Source: Meandrina meandrites
Lineage: Eukaryota > Cnidaria > Anthozoa > Scleractinia > Meandrinidae
Direction of reading: 5' to 3'
NCBI GenBank assembly: GCA_963693305.1
Contig: OY855904.1
Location: 18,712,496-18,776,495, forward strand
Length of the DNA stretch: 64,000 nt
How positions within the stretch are numbered: the first letter of the stretch is position 1; each line of letters begins with the position of its first letter. Below the pieces are notes generated by a model, which was not told the origin of the DNA, did no database searches, and saw nothing but the letters and a program-made list of their open reading frames with translations. Made by a program: the position numbers and the translations under genes. Shown here one piece after another: positions 1 to 44,013 of the stretch.

Positions 1-188
1 CTCTTTATTATTATTGGCTCATGTCACTTTGATTGACAGATTCATTTTGGGCTAATTCATGACTTAAATGATGACCATTATGGAATGTGTGTGGTAAATT
101 AAAGAGTTCACTTTGCAGGGGAATATTAAATATTCTGGTCCTGTTATTCAGTTGTAAGAACAAGCACCATCCTTAACCATTTGAACAG

Positions 189-25104
<24,916 letters not shown>

Positions 25105-25384
25105 TAGAAATGGAAATGATAGCATGTTTAGTTTTCAGTGTCGATGTAAATATTTTAGCGAGATTTAGAAACTACTCTGGTTTAAATCACAAGTAATATT
25201 TAATTACCCGTTGTTTTAGTCAGGTGGTGTGTAAGACGTTGTGTTCTGAGTATAAATGGAATTTCACTTAGCCATTGATTCACTTGAAGCTGTCGAACGC
25301 GTTACTATTCCAATGAAGGCAAATTTAAGGAGTTAAATGTTCATTTCTTTTCCACAAGTAATATTCCTACTATGGCGTTTTTGG

Positions 25385-25390
25385 AATAAA
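25385..25390 (+). terminator. Candidate polyadenylation signal of the myosin gene
   Basis: AATAAA 281 bp after the myosin stop codon. It is the first canonical hexamer I noticed downstream. Cleavage site not determined. Confidence 0.45.
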
Positions 25391-27365
25391 TGGAATTTAT
25401 TCACAATATCTCGCCATTGTTTTGAACGGTTACATGAACCTTGCATTCATTGACGGAAAAACATTGTACGATAGAAAAAATATTGAGCCATATAGTGTTA
25501 CGGTCGTCTAGAACACGTTTCGTTGAATGATTAAGAACTTGAATTTTTTTTGTCTGGACAGAAAGCTGCGATTTGTCCATCAATCATGTAGGTTGTGGTT
25601 TTCAGTTGAACTCTTAGTGTGGAGCAATACCGTTGCTTAAATTTTTTTTAACTAGTTAAGTGGAAAGATTTGTCTTTAATTTAATCATTAGCAGAATGAT
25701 CCCTCTTTGTTTGACTGACCCACAATTTTGGCCTTCCATGAAAAATGTTTAAATTCTTCAAATATTGTTATTTTTCTTCATATAGTCTAATAATTTATTT
25801 TTTCCGAATAGTTAAATATGTAATTAATACATTTTTAATCCAGAACGTATAAAATTCAATTGCATATTTGATACATGTGTAATTATTTTATGTCGGTTGA
25901 TAGAACAATGGGTATGTTCCGGGAATTCCGATTTCCGAGGATTTTTAATTTATCAAATATTTTAGGTAGTCAAGTGGAATAATATTGACTTCAACTAGTT
26001 TTATGTAAACAATAACACGACATAAATTAAATCATACTTAAAAGCGGGTTACTTGCACATCTACATTTCAAAAATTGTAAAATACTTGATAGTAGAAGCG
26101 TAGGGTAATATGCTTCTGTTGTAAGTGATTGCAAAATAAAATGTGTAAATTTCTATGTTTCTGTTCTGTTCATGGCTCTTGTATTTTGAAGTCGTATTTC
26201 TCAACCAGTCTTGTTTGGGAACATCATACCAATCTCTTCTTCTTTTCCAACATTTAATTGAAATAGAGAAGGCCTGGGAACGGGGTTGCATCAGGACGGC
26301 CGTCGTGACGCTACGTTTCGCTGTACCCCGTGCCCTCCTCCCCTCGTGCCTTGCTCCAGGACAAGTACGATGTCAAAAGACCTTTTTCGTATTTTCGGTA
26401 TTGGACTGGAACTAAGTTGTAAGGGAAGCTAATACGGGGAAACATGAAAAAAGGTTCCATGTGATTTGTGTTCGAAAAGCTTCTCCGCATCTTACTCCGC
26501 ATCAGCCTCAATTGCAAGCTACTTCCAGTCCAATACCGATTATACGAAAACAGTCTATTCGCACTGGATGATGGGCTTGTTTGTTATGACGTGTATGGAG
26601 ACCTCACAACAAATATGACTGCTATTAATTTTTGGCCCCAAGAAGAAACCTTATCGATCATATCGAATCAGTATATGGGGTTTTAAGGTTATATTCCAAA
26701 CTAAAAAGAAGTTACAGGGACATTTATGTTATGAAAACGAAACTAGGCAAGCCAGGCTGGATTTTTTCCAAACAAATCTCTTAAATTTAAAAGTATTAAC
26801 CAACTATGCATAAACGTTATATTTGCCATTGCTAAAAAAAAGCAATCTGTTAAGGCGGGGGTTTACCTCAAGCCCGTTTTTCCACCGCGAAACTTGGTTT
26901 AATGCGAATATCTTGTCCGCGTTTCAAGTAATCCAGAAACTCTATGCTCATTAACACAAAGCTATGTTTAGCGGGGTTTTGTAAAGTTTGGGAATGTTTG
27001 GAAAGAGATAGTTTTTCTCAAAGGATTAGTAAAATTTGGAGAAATAAGAAATATTAGAGATTTAATGTGATTTTAAAATTAGAATTTGAAGTTAAAAATT
27101 AGTAGATGGGCACCCAAACAGTCCCCTGACAACCTGGGGTGCTCTTGCGTGGGGGTCAACTGTCTGGTGGTGTTTCAAAAATAATTTTCTTTCTTCTATC
27201 CGTTCCTTAAACCTCTTAAAATTTCACTCAAAATCGGGTGTACCCCTGGCACCTTAACATGAAACTTGAACTAAGAATCGTATCACTGAGATTCAGAGAG
27301 CTGCCAAAAGGTAGGTGTGTTTTTAGAAAATTATCTTGACAAAGCCTTCATGGAGTAATAAATAC

Positions 27366-27371
27366 TTTATT
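27366..27371 (-). terminator. Candidate polyadenylation signal of CCDC112
   Basis: AATAAA on the minus strand, 130 bp beyond the CCDC112 stop codon. Position and orientation fit; no transcript evidence. Confidence 0.5.
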
Positions 27372-27500
27372 TACATATTTTCAATTTGATACTATACACT
27401 ATTAGAAGACATTATAGTTCATTTCGATACTGGGCTAAAAGAGCTGAACACTCCTTAAATGGTCACAAAAAATGTAATACTCCGAAGGCTGGTAGAACAG

Positions 27501-30500
27501 CTATGATAATCCTTGTCTCCATGAAGGAACTGCCCTGCAATAAACGATACAGTACTAATATTACTGCTAAGCGACCCACGGTATATTGAAGGAAATCAGA
27601 TAAAGAAAAGACAGACAGTCAAAGGTTGCAATGAATTTCAAATCTGACTGTTACTTGAGGCCACGCTTTTAATACAAAAAGGAAAATACTTTATACCAAG
27701 ATTCTTATGGTTGGATATGTCCATTTCAGTGTGAAATGACCTGTTTCACAAGTTTTGGTGAGGGGAGATGAGAGGGAAAAATACAACAAATCGACCATCA
27801 TTTCACTCCTCTCACTTTAAAATATGAGCTCACAATTGACCTCGCTCCCAATGTGTGGCTTCATAGCTCAGTTGGTAGAGCATTGGTCGGTATCGCGGAG
27901 CTCACGGGTTCGAATCCCGTTGAAGCCCTGAATTGTTTTCAGGCTTCTTTATTCCAATTGCTTAAATCGGAAATCCACTGGGATGATCATTATCACTTTC
28001 ATATACATCCGCAGTTCGCATATGAAACTTTTCATGTACATTACATCAAATCGACCACTGTTGACATACTTACCTGTGTGGCATATGAAGGGTTGGTCCC
28101 TGGCCACTCGCCCCAGGTCCTTCTTTCCTCCTTTGTTCCCAGCCTGCAGTGAGTTTATAAAGTCGAGATGGGTCACGTGATACGTTGACTTCAACCTGAG
28201 GCAAAATATGAAACAAGTTGAACCAGCATAACCAGACAGATCTCGTTCAACTCACTGGTAAATAATACATATGCTAGGAGGTAAAGATACAGCTGGAGTT
28301 TTTTTGTATTTCTCGTAACTGATGCATGGATCCACAGGCAAGATTCTTGTAGGGTGTAGGGAGGTATTCTAGGCACCTCGGTCCCTTGCAAAAAAAAAAA
28401 AACGCTCTAAATGTTCTTCACAGATGGTCTTTGATCAGACTACCAGTAGTCATCCCTTATTTCACAATCTTCAGATTCTCAGTTCTTGGCATGCATCTGA
28501 CACGTACATGGTGCACCATGCTGTTAGCGTCGTAACAAGAGCTCAGTACAGATGTTATCAAGTAAAATGACCTATTGTAATAGGGATTCATGACGTCACG
28601 CGTCAATATTATTTAAAGAATCTGAGACTTGCAGTTGTTATTTGGGTCGTCAAGCAATGCGTCTCCTACTCGTTAGTGGGGAAAAGCGTGTAACGACTCA
28701 AATAACAACAGAGAAGAAGACTAAGGCTCTAAGGTAATTTAAGATCATCAAGCTGACAAACTGAAACTTCGTTTCTACAGTGTTCGCTAAATTCGACTTA
28801 AGTTTGACTTAAAAATGCGTGTTACAGCAAGAGTTGAATAATTTCTCGAGATATTATTTAGGGGCTAAACATCTTATTGGGGGCTAATCGACTTCACTTT
28901 GGGGGCTCATCGACTTTGGACTAGGGGCTAAATGACTTGGGGGCTAAACGACCGGATACCCTTTTCACTCGGGCATGAGAAGCCACGAATCCTTTCCCTA
29001 TATCCCTACCTATCCTCCCTCCTGCAGAGAACCTGCTATCAGAATATGCGCGCAAAACCTATACCTTACCTGGCTTTTCAATTTCTGAAGTCGTTTATCC
29101 TTCTCTATTTGTTCTGCCTCCTTCAGTTTCTTCTTGGCTTGTTTTTCTTCCAACATCTTTTGACTCTGCAAAAAATCCAAACACGGACGATCTTATGGCA
29201 ACGAGCTAAAAGTTAAAAGCAGTTCACTAGCAGTGGTGTCATGCAAAATTTTCAAGAGTGCTCAAAACGTATTGAATTCATTAACTCTCAGTAGTGACAA
29301 AAATCTTATTTCTCCTTACAACATCACTAAATCTGCCAAACAGATAGGTGCTGAGAGTAAAGAACATCATTAAGTATGTAATGTTATCTTGATATATATA
29401 CAGTCATGCAACACTAAATTCTCAGAACAAACAGTTCAAGAAACATATAGGAATCAGTCAGGAGAATCTATTTTAAGAGTTAATGCTATGTGCAGGTTTA
29501 AAGGATCACTCAGAGTAATGACTGGCATTACACAGTTTAGTGTGCTTGTAAGATGACAGTGTCTCTTTTTATTCTGAAGTATAAAAACTTTTTTAACGGA
29601 CATTGAGAAATCATTCGCTAAGGGTAACCTGACATAGCTGCTGGGAGTGACCTGCATTGGACTAGCATCCCATTCAGTTATAAAGATTGATGCAATACAT
29701 GTTGCTTCATGTTATGGAAACTACAGATAAACCCTGCTCTTGTAAGCCACCTGGGTTTGAAGACAGATTTGAAGGGGCAATGCCACCAAGATTTAGTGCA
29801 ACTTGAAAATCCAATGAAAGTGTTGGTATCAATTATTCTTCACGTTTATGTCCATTGTCCTCCAGACCTCATTTTGGAGTTCAAATTCTTTTGTATTTTG
29901 TTCATGCTGACGAGGCTGACAGATTAAATGATGGGCTGAAAAAGATCTATTGCTAAAGAGGCAGAGGTCCCTACATCACACTGCATTATCTTAATGTTTA
30001 TTACATGTAATGCAATTTATGAAGATATTGGTCTATCTACGGACATTGAGCTGTTTCTGTGCACAGTTTCACCTGCACAAAATGACACCCTTTTTTGTTT
30101 ACAGTGAAAAGTGACAGCAAAGATCATCAAGGAAGTACATTCTCAAATTCAACCCACCCTTTCTTGTATTTTTGCAACTTCATCCGGTGTTATTTTGTTT
30201 GCCACTTTTTCCTGTTCCTGTCTAGCTTGTCGCGCTGCTTTTAATATGGCCTGTTCTTCTGCTCTTTGTCTGGCATACTCCTCCACTTGGGCTTTTATCT
30301 CTAACTGGAAACACACAAAAAACATTTAATCAATTCTGCATTACATTCATCTATCAGAAGAACTGCACTGCCTTATGGTACTATGTGAACGCAGCAGCTG
30401 TCTCCACTGTGCATGAGCACTATATTGTACCAATAGTTCATATAAAGACAATTGCAAAAATTATTTAAACACAGTTTGTTCTTAGTTAAAATAAAGGATC

Positions 30501-33500
30501 CGTTAATCACAGTGGCCTAAAGGTCACCATACTTGACTCCAGATCAAACAGTCTAGGTTTAAGCCCTGGTTGGGGTTACTGTGTTGCATTCTATGGTCAT
30601 AATGTTCAACACTTTACTCTCACAACCAAACGTATAAATGAGTACCAATAAAATCAATGCTTGGAGATAATTATTCCATGCCGTGAACTAGCTTCGGATT
30701 CATGGAGAAGTAAATTAATACTCCTAAACCCTTCATGTTACTGAAAATGGGATAAGCTAGCTTTGATGGTACTATTTTTACCTAAAACTTTTAAACCAAA
30801 GACACCATTAAACAGCATTGGTTTAGCAAGCTAACTACAATGTAATAGCGTTTTCTAAGATTGTCTGTCTTACCCTTTTCTTTTCTTCCCTTTCTTTTTC
30901 TCTTGCCTTATTCAAATCTTGTCTGAGACGAGCTTCCTCTGTCTTTGCCTTATCCAACTCTTTCTGAACCTGAAAGTATCAATCCAAAATTCAAAGATGT
31001 GAAATATACAGATAAAAAGTATATTCTATGATTTCTATACACCAGACCCTGGCTGTTCAACATGCTATCTGCTAGATAATCCACTATTCAGTGGATCAAT
31101 CCTTTAAACAACCAGGCCCTGGAAATTAAGGAGAAAATTGTTGAAAGCTAGAAAGATTAAGTGGAGGATTAAAAGTTAATCCATGCTTTGACCATCCTGC
31201 TCAGAAACGTTTTCAGATAAATATATATATACTTGGTATATCATAGTAATGTAACAAAAGAATTTGACACAAAATTTGACTCACAAACTGAATTCAAAAT
31301 TGATCCTTATCATTGATCAGTGATCCTGTTTTGAACTCTGGAGCCCAGGTTTGGCATATCATTTAGTGAACAAGTGAGTCCGTTTTATACAAAAACAGTT
31401 TTTATGGTATTTTAACTTCAGAGGTACTGAGTTTCTTGAAGGTCACTGAGAATCTCTGGAAGAATTTTAAAGTTCCTAAAAGATCATTGCCACTATATCT
31501 GAAGCTACACAATATAACTTATCAGTTCATGGCTGCTACCTCCTTCCTGTTCTTGACAAACTTGGCTAAACTGCATTAGCCAGCCATGAAAACCAACACA
31601 AACAATGAAATAAAATTGCGAAATTAATTTAAAAATCTTGGGTTATTAATCTTTTAGTTGCGACTGCAAGTTACCTTCCATTCATTTAATTGTTTGAGCC
31701 TTTCTTCTCTCTCTTTTTCTATTTGGTCTTCTTTTTTCCTCTTCACTCTTTCTTCCTCCTCTAATTCATCATCATCATCATCACTTAACATCTCATTTTT
31801 CTTTGCCTGTTGAAAAACAAAGAGAAAGTAACTAAAAAATATAAAGATCATATAGCGTGGTGGCCACCAGAGTGGGAGTAGTTCTAGAAACAACTGTTGT
31901 TGGTGACTGAAGTTTCAACAACCTGGGTGGAAGTCATCCTCAGAGTCAAATGACAAGTTGTAAGTTAGTCTGTTGAAGCTGATTGGTCAGTTAAGCCGTG
32001 ATGTTATTGGCTGTAAGTCTCACAAAAAGTTTGTGACAGTCATTAGTCGTCATTAGTAAATAGTCATTTGATCCATCTATTGTTAGTCAAATCAAGTTAT
32101 TCTGTTTGAGGTCTGTTTGCCAATTTTGTTTATGTTGTGAATAAGTTGTTTGTAAAGAGAATCAAATTTGGCAGAAATTGCAAACCCAGCAAGATAATCC
32201 TTTTCTTCTCTGACTTGTTTTTGGTAAAAAGGGTTTGTGTATCTCCATAATTCAGAGAGATATTAAAGAGACATATTAAACCAGCTGAATATTGATAAAT
32301 CAGAAAAACATATGATGTGATGTGGATAAAGCAGCAAAAAGGTAATTATTTTTGGTTTGGCAATTTTTGTTCCTGTGAGGTATGTTCAGTATGTGATAGT
32401 ATTTAATCACTTGAATCACTATTATCAGCTAAAACAATACCATAGTAAATGGTATTTTATCGTGGTTTTCAATAACATGAAAACTCTGAAATTCAAACCT
32501 CAACCAACAGTTTATGTTTTTTGCTGCCGTCAATCATCTAAATGGAACTCACAGGAAACAGGAGTTCACTTCAGCTGGATCACATGGTCATGTCTGTTGG
32601 CTGTGATTGGTATTTTGTATGTTTCTGGTTTCAAGGTTTGCTGGCTGTCGTCATAATTGTGACTGATGACAGTGAAAAATGCAGTTGTCAGTTGGGTTTT
32701 GAACTTTAGAGTTTGCATGTCATTGAAGGCACAATAAACAATACCTATCATCATGGGCACGAAATGCATGTAAAGCCTATAAGTGCAGCTCTTTACATGC
32801 ATTGCAGACCTATGATACAAACATTCTCTTGTTGTGATGTGCAATAATCCAAGTAGCTATGCATCTTTGGTTGGAAAACTTGAGTGTATTGTTAGAAAAG
32901 ACAACTTCAAGTTCTTAAATTTATTTAATTAGTGATTCAGACCTCTTTGCCTTCCTTCCAATCTTGAATAGCTTTTTTCTTACTCTCTTTGAGTATCAAG
33001 TATTCACTATACCACTCATCATGTTGTCGAACATCATCAACACTTCTTCCAGGAATTCCTGATCCTGCTGCTCTCATAAAGGTGTCATGGTTCTATGGTT
33101 TCAAAGTAAGAAAATATGAGCCAGATTTGAAAGTGAAACCCAAAAATTCAACTTAAGTATTCAGAGGGTTGTTTTTTGATCATTATGATATATCTTACCT
33201 TATGTTTGCTCTTCAGCTTAAGAAAGAGTTGATGATCATAATCATCCCATCCTCCATTATGTCCACCAGTTTGTGCCAAGAATCTCTGCAATGTATTGAA
33301 TAATAATTTGCAAGTTACAGTTAGCAAGTAAGAGTATTTCTACTCCACCCTGGATGGGCTGCTAGTTCATCACAGGGTTACCCACAGCAGTAAATTTGCC
33401 AGTACCCATTTATAGATCTCAGTTGAGAGAGGCACTTCGAGAGCAAAGTCTATTGCCCAAGAATACAGTGACCCCAGCCAGAGCTTGAACCCAGATGGCG

Positions 33501-36500
33501 CAATCCAGCTTCCAGTGTGCTACCCATAAGGTCACCCTGCCACCTATAAATAGCTGTGCATAATTGAATAAATCTTTATGGTTAACAAATTACCTCAAAT
33601 GCTGCTACTGCAGGTGGAAGAGAAACTGTCATTGCTCCAGCTGCTTTTTTGACATCAGCTGCAGCTGTCGCAGGTGCTGGTAGCTGAGACCAAGATTCAA
33701 ACTTTTTCTCCATTGCAGACACCTCTTGGAGGGATGTGCGTTCTTCGTGTAGCAATTCATCATAGCTACAGAACAATATAACCAATACTAATATGAAGAT
33801 TGCAACAATTTATTTTACAGGTCTGGAAAACTTACTCCAGACTTTATATTTAATTGCTTTGTTTATTTTAGTATATGCAAAATTTTAAACTTTCAATATT
33901 GGCAAAGCTTTTTTAATAGTGTCAAGACACTGGGGGTAAGTGTGACCAATAATAATAACAATAACAATGTAATAATTAATAATAATTTTAATAATTATTA
34001 TAATTATAATACTTAAATTCTATAGCTATCTAATAGTGCTTTACAAATTACAGACAAAAGAAAACAATTATTTACAATATTATATCAAAAGTATCTATCC
34101 ATATAAAAACTTTGCAGCATGCATATGAAAGATAAAAGATCAACAAAAGAAGAAAAAGACTAGCTAGTGTAGTAATTAATTATAAAATATCTAAATTATA
34201 AAACTACCTAACTAAAAGCTTTCCCAAAAAAGATAAGTCTTAATTTTGCACTTAAACTTTATTACATCATCACAAGAGTGGATATCCTAATGCAAAGTGT
34301 TCCACATACAGTTGTAGCGAAGCCACAGAAAATGAGCTGAAACCATACTTATGCAAATGTTGGAAAATCACGACATTGTGGAAGCTATTGCTGGCTAGCT
34401 ATTGTGCTGTGGTTTGAGCAAATGAACATTTTATTGTCTTCTGAATCCCTTTTTATGTTTTTTAATGATCAAACCATCTGCAACAATAAGAAACTGCCAA
34501 AATGTGTAACATTGACTACTTTGTCTACATAATAGCTTTTATCAAGATGATGCATGTAAAGAAGCCAAAGCCATGTACTATAAAAAATGCCTTCAGTTAT
34601 CTGAGAACATTTGAGAATTGTAGAAAGTACTTAGTGCTACCTACAGCTTGTACTTTCTAAATATATAACTCTCATGTTCACAAATACTGATTGTGTTGTA
34701 CAACAGTATAATACAAGGCTTTGGATTTGTTCAGAGTACCGCTATTAATACATACACTTTTCTCTGCTGTTCTTTGAAGGTCATCATAGAGTTTTCAATT
34801 TCCTCCATAATCTCTTTGAGTTTTTCAACAAACTGTGGAGATGGTTTTACATCTTGTAGATCTCTCTGAAATTTGTTTACATTTGACCTGATTTTGCCCA
34901 ATTGCTGTCTCAGTTTCTGTTCTACATAAAAAAACAACAATATCAAGATTGAATAAACAATAATAATAATTTTTAATCATTAATGTGTGTGGTTCCAAAA
35001 AAAGGTCCATCCACTGATTCCTCCACCAAACAAGAGAATTGGAAATTCCAGAGTGATGGACAGGGCTGCAAATAACAGTCGGTCATCGAAATGACAACTG
35101 TGGTCAGACATTATGTTCGGCCAAATTATTTCAGTCTTAGACATCAATAACTGTATCATTAAATTGCAGATAAACTTTTATCAACATTGAGCAAATTTGA
35201 CTTCATATATTTATGCTCCTTCTCTGGATATATATGCTTTTGCATTATGACAATTACAAACCACATGATTGTAAGAACACTGACTGGAATTGCATTCAAT
35301 CACGTACTAAACTATAACATTGCACTGAAGTCACTAGGAGGCATGTTAGGGACAGACCATTATTATTTTTTGGACGGGGGGGGGGGGGGGGGGGGGGGAA
35401 TCCTAAAAAAAATTGTTTGCAATGACATGGAAATATTTTCATCCCCCACTCCAAAAAAAATATGGTCCATCCCTTGACAAGCTCAACCAGCTTTTCTGGC
35501 CTGTGTACTTTAAAAAATAACCCCACTTCTTCCAGTGAAACTCTTAGCTACAGCCCTGGCATAGGGATGAAATGTTTGTGCAGCAGTTTAAAGCAGGGCT
35601 CGAAATAACGGCCGGTCAATGGACAATGTCTGGCCAAAATGACGATTTGTCCAGACAAAATTTTGGTTCGGCGGTCATTTTGACCGGTCACGTACACGGC
35701 TTTCAAATAAATAGCACAAAAAATTTATTTGCAGTATTTCTTGAAATTTTAAAGTAAAATCATAAAATATCATAGCAGCTTGCAGTCAATATTTTGACCG
35801 GTCAAAAACGAGACATGACCGAGTAAAAATTGATTTGGCCGGTCAACATGACCGGTCAGTATTCAAAAATTATTTTGAGTCCTGTTAAAGGAAATAAAAA
35901 TTGATATATTTTGAATATTGAACTTAATTTTGAAACAAAGAACAATAATAAATTAATTACTTCGATATTAGGAGGAACAATTGAGCCATTTTGACTGCAA
36001 CTTTCTTATCCAGAAGGTGTTTTATAATACTCACTCTCTGTTTTTCTGTCATTACTTCCTTTCAAGTCCAATTCTTCAAGTTCACAATAGTCTTTACGAA
36101 ATTCACTGCGCCTGCTGTATAATGGAGTGTTTCTATCCTTTTCAAGAGCGGAAATTCTACAAATTAACACAAATAATTAATAATAATACGTAGTCCATAT
36201 TCCAAATTACAAAAAATTAAAAAGTGGTGAAAAACTGCATGATTGCACGTCAGGTGATGGAAGAATCACATTGAAACTCGAACACTTTTACATCAAAAAT
36301 ATGCCGTACACTATATTATCTGGATCATTAAAGGTTTCCATAGTTTGACTGTTTATAACAGAGGAGTAATGTGAAATTTTAAATTTAATTTTGTTACAAA
36401 AGCATTTAGGCAGTTAGGCTAGCTTACTTTTGCTCGAGCTGTTCCAATTTGTCAAAGAACTCTGAATTCTTCTGCTGTTGTGTTCTTGGCTTTCTTGACT

Positions 36501-36543
36501 GCTCAGCATCACCGCGTCCTTCAGGTTCAGCTCTGTTATTCAT
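27501..36543 (-). CDS. CCDC112: Coiled-coil domain-containing protein 112, complete
   Basis: Twelve exons, 479 residues, every junction in frame. Exons in transcript order: 36428-36543, 36035-36156, 34756-34921, 33594-33765, 33199-33285, 32943-33092, 31675-31806, 30874-30969, 30158-30304, 29070-29165, 28074-28195, 27501-27534. Match to human CCDC112 is clear throughout: LEKD near the N terminus, QDVKPSPQFVEKLKEIMEEI, GGWDDYDHQLFLKLKSKHK, RQHDEWY, charged coiled coil with SDDDDDELEEEE, then SRDPSRLYK, GWEQR, LHMPHRAVPSWRQG. The last exon adds only AVPSWRQGLS plus stop, with its first base completing the preceding Arg codon; it was identified by this conserved ending. In vertebrates the protein is linked to centriolar satellites and cilia; I infer the same here. 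A six-codon upstream ORF overlaps the start codon in another frame. Confidence 0.93.
27857..28064 (+). repeat. tRNA-derived SINE, family 3, with intact tRNA-like head
   Basis: 27857-27927 folds as a 71-nt tRNA-like cloverleaf: acceptor GGCTTCA/TGAAGCC, D stem GCTC/GAGC, T stem ACGGG/CCCGT with loop TTCGAAT. The anticodon stem (TTGGT/GCGGA) pairs poorly and position 33 is G, so it is not a credible functional tRNA. The following tail (ttcaggcttctttattcc, then catatgaaac) reads like a SINE body and stops about 10 bp before a CCDC112 exon. Confidence 0.65.
30505..30690 (+). repeat. tRNA-derived SINE, family 4
   Basis: Plus-strand head AGTGGCCTAAAGGTCACC (A-box-like, 30511) and TCTAGGTTTAAGCCCTGG (B-box-like, about 30551) at typical spacing, followed by a unique-looking body with 'ggttggggttactgtgttgc'. 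Lies in the CCDC112 intron 30305-30873. Confidence 0.55.
32470..32735. repeat. Foldback element in a CCDC112 intron
   Basis: Arm AACTCTGAAATTCAAACC plus TCAACCAACA near 32480 is complementary, with mismatches, to TGTCAGTTGGGTTTTGAACT plus TTAGAGTT near 32690. The centre contains 'gttggctgtgattggtattt'. Interpreted as an old MITE. Confidence 0.6.
33338..33546 (-). repeat. tRNA-derived SINE, family 1
   Basis: Contains 'gagtatttctactcc', 'ccctggatgggctgctagtt', 'cagggttaccca' and 'ttgcccaagaatac', all shared with the 58-kb copies. The tRNA-like head is at the right (about 33490-33545) on the minus strand. Lies in the CCDC112 intron 33286-33593. Confidence 0.8.
35349..35473. mobile_element. Short MITE containing a 23-bp poly-G tract
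   Basis: Left end GGGACAGACCATTATTATTT and right end AAATATGGTCCATCCC are complementary. A run of 23 G (35376-35398) sits inside, next to the left arm. A related end (GGGATGGACCA) occurs at about 42211, shortly before another 22-G tract. Confidence 0.65.
35594..35884. mobile_element. CAGGG-TIR element, 291 bp
   Basis: Begins CAGGGCTCGAAATAA and ends TTATTTTGAGTCCTG. TTAAAG immediately flanks both sides, a likely target-site duplication. Its interior repeats the motif GACCGGTCA on both strands. A fragment with a similar left end (CAGGGCTGCAAATAACAGTC) lies at 35061. Located in the CCDC112 intron 34922-36034. Confidence 0.75.
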
Positions 36544-36768
36544 CGTCACTTTTCATCTGATGGAATCGCTATTTCTTTCAAGAAAAACACGTTGACACAA
36601 AAAGCAACAACAGAACCCGCCATTTTGTTCAAAGTAAATAGCCATATATGAAGGATTTACCTCTTTTGTGAAAACCACTGACCAAGACACTCGCGGTATT
36701 TGTTTGAGTCCACGATATCGTGTCGCAGCAGTTGCTACCAATTACATTTGATTTGATCGGCCATAAAA
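36544..36768. promoter_or_regulatory. Bidirectional promoter between CCDC112 and PSMA1
   Basis: Only 225 bp separates the two divergent start codons. I saw no convincing TATA box. On the CCDC112 side, a short upstream ORF (ATG at 36554-36556, stop at 36536-36538, minus strand) overlaps the CCDC112 ATG in another frame. Transcription start sites are unknown. Confidence 0.6.
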
Positions 36769-43122
<6,354 letters not shown>

Positions 43123-43219
43123 ACTGTTCTTTATCCATGAGAAGTGGCCCACTTCTTAAAGCACTCAACACTCTTGCTCCGTTTAATATTGTTTTGTAAA
43201 CTTTAAACTAATTAGAAAG

Positions 43220-43225
43220 AATAAA
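43220..43225 (+). terminator. Candidate polyadenylation signal of PSMA1
   Basis: AATAAA 98 bp after the PSMA1 stop codon, the usual distance for a short 3' UTR. Confidence 0.65.
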
Positions 43226-43383
43226 TCTTCTGATGAATAGTTCCATCTTGTCTTAATATGCTGGTTCACCACTAAAATTTGATTAAATTATCTTGCCGTT
43301 TCTTTATCCTCCTCAAAAAAATTGCCCCCTTTGAGAAATATTGTATTTTAAAATCACCGATCTTGGATGACTGACCCCTTCAC

Positions 43384-44013
43384 CTAGCCCCAGGGAGATA
43401 CTCCGGATTTCAAGTGACGGGAATGATCGAATGGGAGAAAAAAATCAAGACCCAAAAAAATTCTAAGGGCTTCTAACAAAATCCAAAAAAATCCCCAGAC
43501 CAATAACTAACCCCAAAAAAATCCCACGCCAAATTTCTGACCCTTAAAATTTTAAGCATTAAAAACATTAGAAATTGAATGTTTGTTTGCTTAGTCATCA
43601 TATCATCTGAATTTATCTTTCCTTCATCTGGTCATTTTAACAACACTAGAGACACCCAGAAACACTTCCTTTGATCATGTGCTTTATTTGCAGAACTATG
43701 TAGCCAATAGACAACGAGCAGCCCCTATTTTTTCACAGTCCGTAAGGCGTTTCGCGCGCTCTTTTTTTTCGCTTCACGCTTGACGGACTGCGAAAAAATA
43801 GGGGCTGCTCATAGTCTATGCAGTCAAGGTCAGTTAAAGTAATACCCATAAAAATCCCTACATAAATTAACCCCCCCCCCCCCAAAGAAAAAAAAAAAAA
43901 CACTTGCCAAATTTTCCTACCCAAAAATCCTGGAATCAAAAATTTCAAACTCAAAAAAATCCTTCTAACATCTCTGACACTTGAAATCCCGAATATCTCC
44001 CCTGGGCCCCTAG
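43384..44013. mobile_element. Foldback element containing a second, nested foldback
   Basis: The outer left end (ctagccccagggagatactc, then ggatttcaagtg) is complementary to the outer right end at 43977-44013. Inside, 43706-43820 is a separate inverted repeat: agcagcccctattttttc and cagtccgt at the left against gaaaaaataggggctgctca at the right. The interior has many 'ccaaaaaaat' blocks and a 13-C tract. Confidence 0.75.

Larger units (their letters stand above)
25105..27500. other. Convergent spacer between myosin and CCDC112
   Basis: Holds the 3' untranslated regions of the two convergent genes and no supported coding exon. AT-rich. A diverged inverted repeat pairs 26386-26413 (containing cggtattggactgga) with 26523-26551 (tccagtccaataccg). 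TTTATT at 27366-27371 is AATAAA on the minus strand and is the likely CCDC112 poly(A) signal, 130 bp past its stop. Confidence 0.6.

Noticed and set aside
27857..27927. Functional tRNA gene
   Set aside because: Anticodon stem does not pair and position 33 is G; a SINE-like body follows.
28850..28960. Irregular 'ggggctaaacgac'-like repeats as a possible regulatory array
   Set aside because: About five loose copies with variable spacing in a CCDC112 intron; too irregular to claim more than a degenerate simple repeat.
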